DNA of 64,000 nucleotides, taken from Bemisia tabaci (taxonomy: Eukaryota; Arthropoda; Insecta; Hemiptera; Aleyrodidae). The DNA is taken from NCBI RefSeq assembly GCF_918797505.1, contig NC_092793.1:7078366-7142365 (forward strand), read 5' to 3'. Under the pieces are notes generated by a model, which saw only the letters and a program-made list of their open reading frames with translations, had not been told where the DNA came from and ran no database searches. Positions within the stretch are counted from its first letter, which is position 1. Every line of letters begins with the position of its first letter. Of this stretch, positions 63,830 to 64,000 are shown piece after piece. The translations under genes were made by a program, and so were the position numbers.

Positions 63830-64000
63830 TCATGGAATACAATCCATTTTCTTCGACGCTCGTTAAAATCCACCATCGATACCTCAGGTTTAGAAATGAA
63901 AATGTCGCAGGCAAATAGTCAAATATTCTTAGATGGAATGCGATTCTGATTCTTTTCTTAAATTAAGGAAAAATAATTAATTGCTCCAGTAAAAGGATTT

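Overview
This window looks like intergenic or intronic DNA from a repeat-rich insect nucleus. It is AT-rich, has no operon-like gene packing, and holds long runs without open frames. Inverted-repeat DNA transposons, poly-A retroposons, minisatellites and G/C homopolymers dominate it. Several dispersed foldback termini (such as CTGCCGTGCTAAGG, GGACTGCATTTTGC, GGACGTATTTCTGC) match, from memory only, repeats common in the whitefly Bemisia tabaci. I therefore favour a sap-feeding hemipteran, with whitefly as the best guess, unverified.

Layout. 1-4,200: foldback elements (families FB1, FB3, FB4) and a tandem duplication at 307-860. 4,500-5,870: a GC- and pyrimidine-rich island with a G-rich minisatellite, a GC foldback capped by poly-T and poly-A, and a tandem array of splice-acceptor-like units. 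6,230-7,830: another FB1, one arm of a ~1 kb inverted duplication whose partner is at 29,190-30,213, and a hAT MITE with a perfect 8-bp target duplication. 8,636-9,770: a minisatellite and an FB4-related element split by a retroposon. 10,365-11,860: GC-richer DNA with a paired palindrome repeat. 12,272-13,383: first copy of a ~1.2 kb hAT-like family (T1). 15,564-18,180: FB2, a LINE-like tail, a pogo-like element with TTCGAA iterons, and a hairpin-bearing element (T2). 18,500-22,190: nested transposons. 23,620-27,510: FB5 inside FB6, a tandem FB2 pair, FB7 and T1. 31,642-33,041: an element with GTCCAC iterons that carries a hairpin insertion. 34,560-35,354: a non-autonomous hAT with a perfect target duplication. 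40,432-45,106: a second full T2, then a T1 copy into which a Mutator-like element has inserted. 46,140-57,240: more foldbacks. 59,666-60,046: a Harbinger-like MITE. 60,450-61,699: last T1 copy. 62,636-64,000: a TIR element and a cluster of CAGGTG E-boxes.

The one clearly recognisable protein gene is a MULE transposase on the minus strand (42,917-43,987). It lies between ~200-bp terminal inverted repeats and has plausible DDE residues. Two plausible host exons (22,552-22,692 and 55,265-55,517) rest on splice signals and open frames only. No rRNA, tRNA or CRISPR was recognised.

Most of the window can be read as layers of transposition. At least six foldback families share palindromic structure and 4-bp target duplications. 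A ~50-bp module (CAACTATT ... ATTGAAGGCGC) recurs inside otherwise different elements. A hairpin in T2-type elements shows the same one-base change on both arms.
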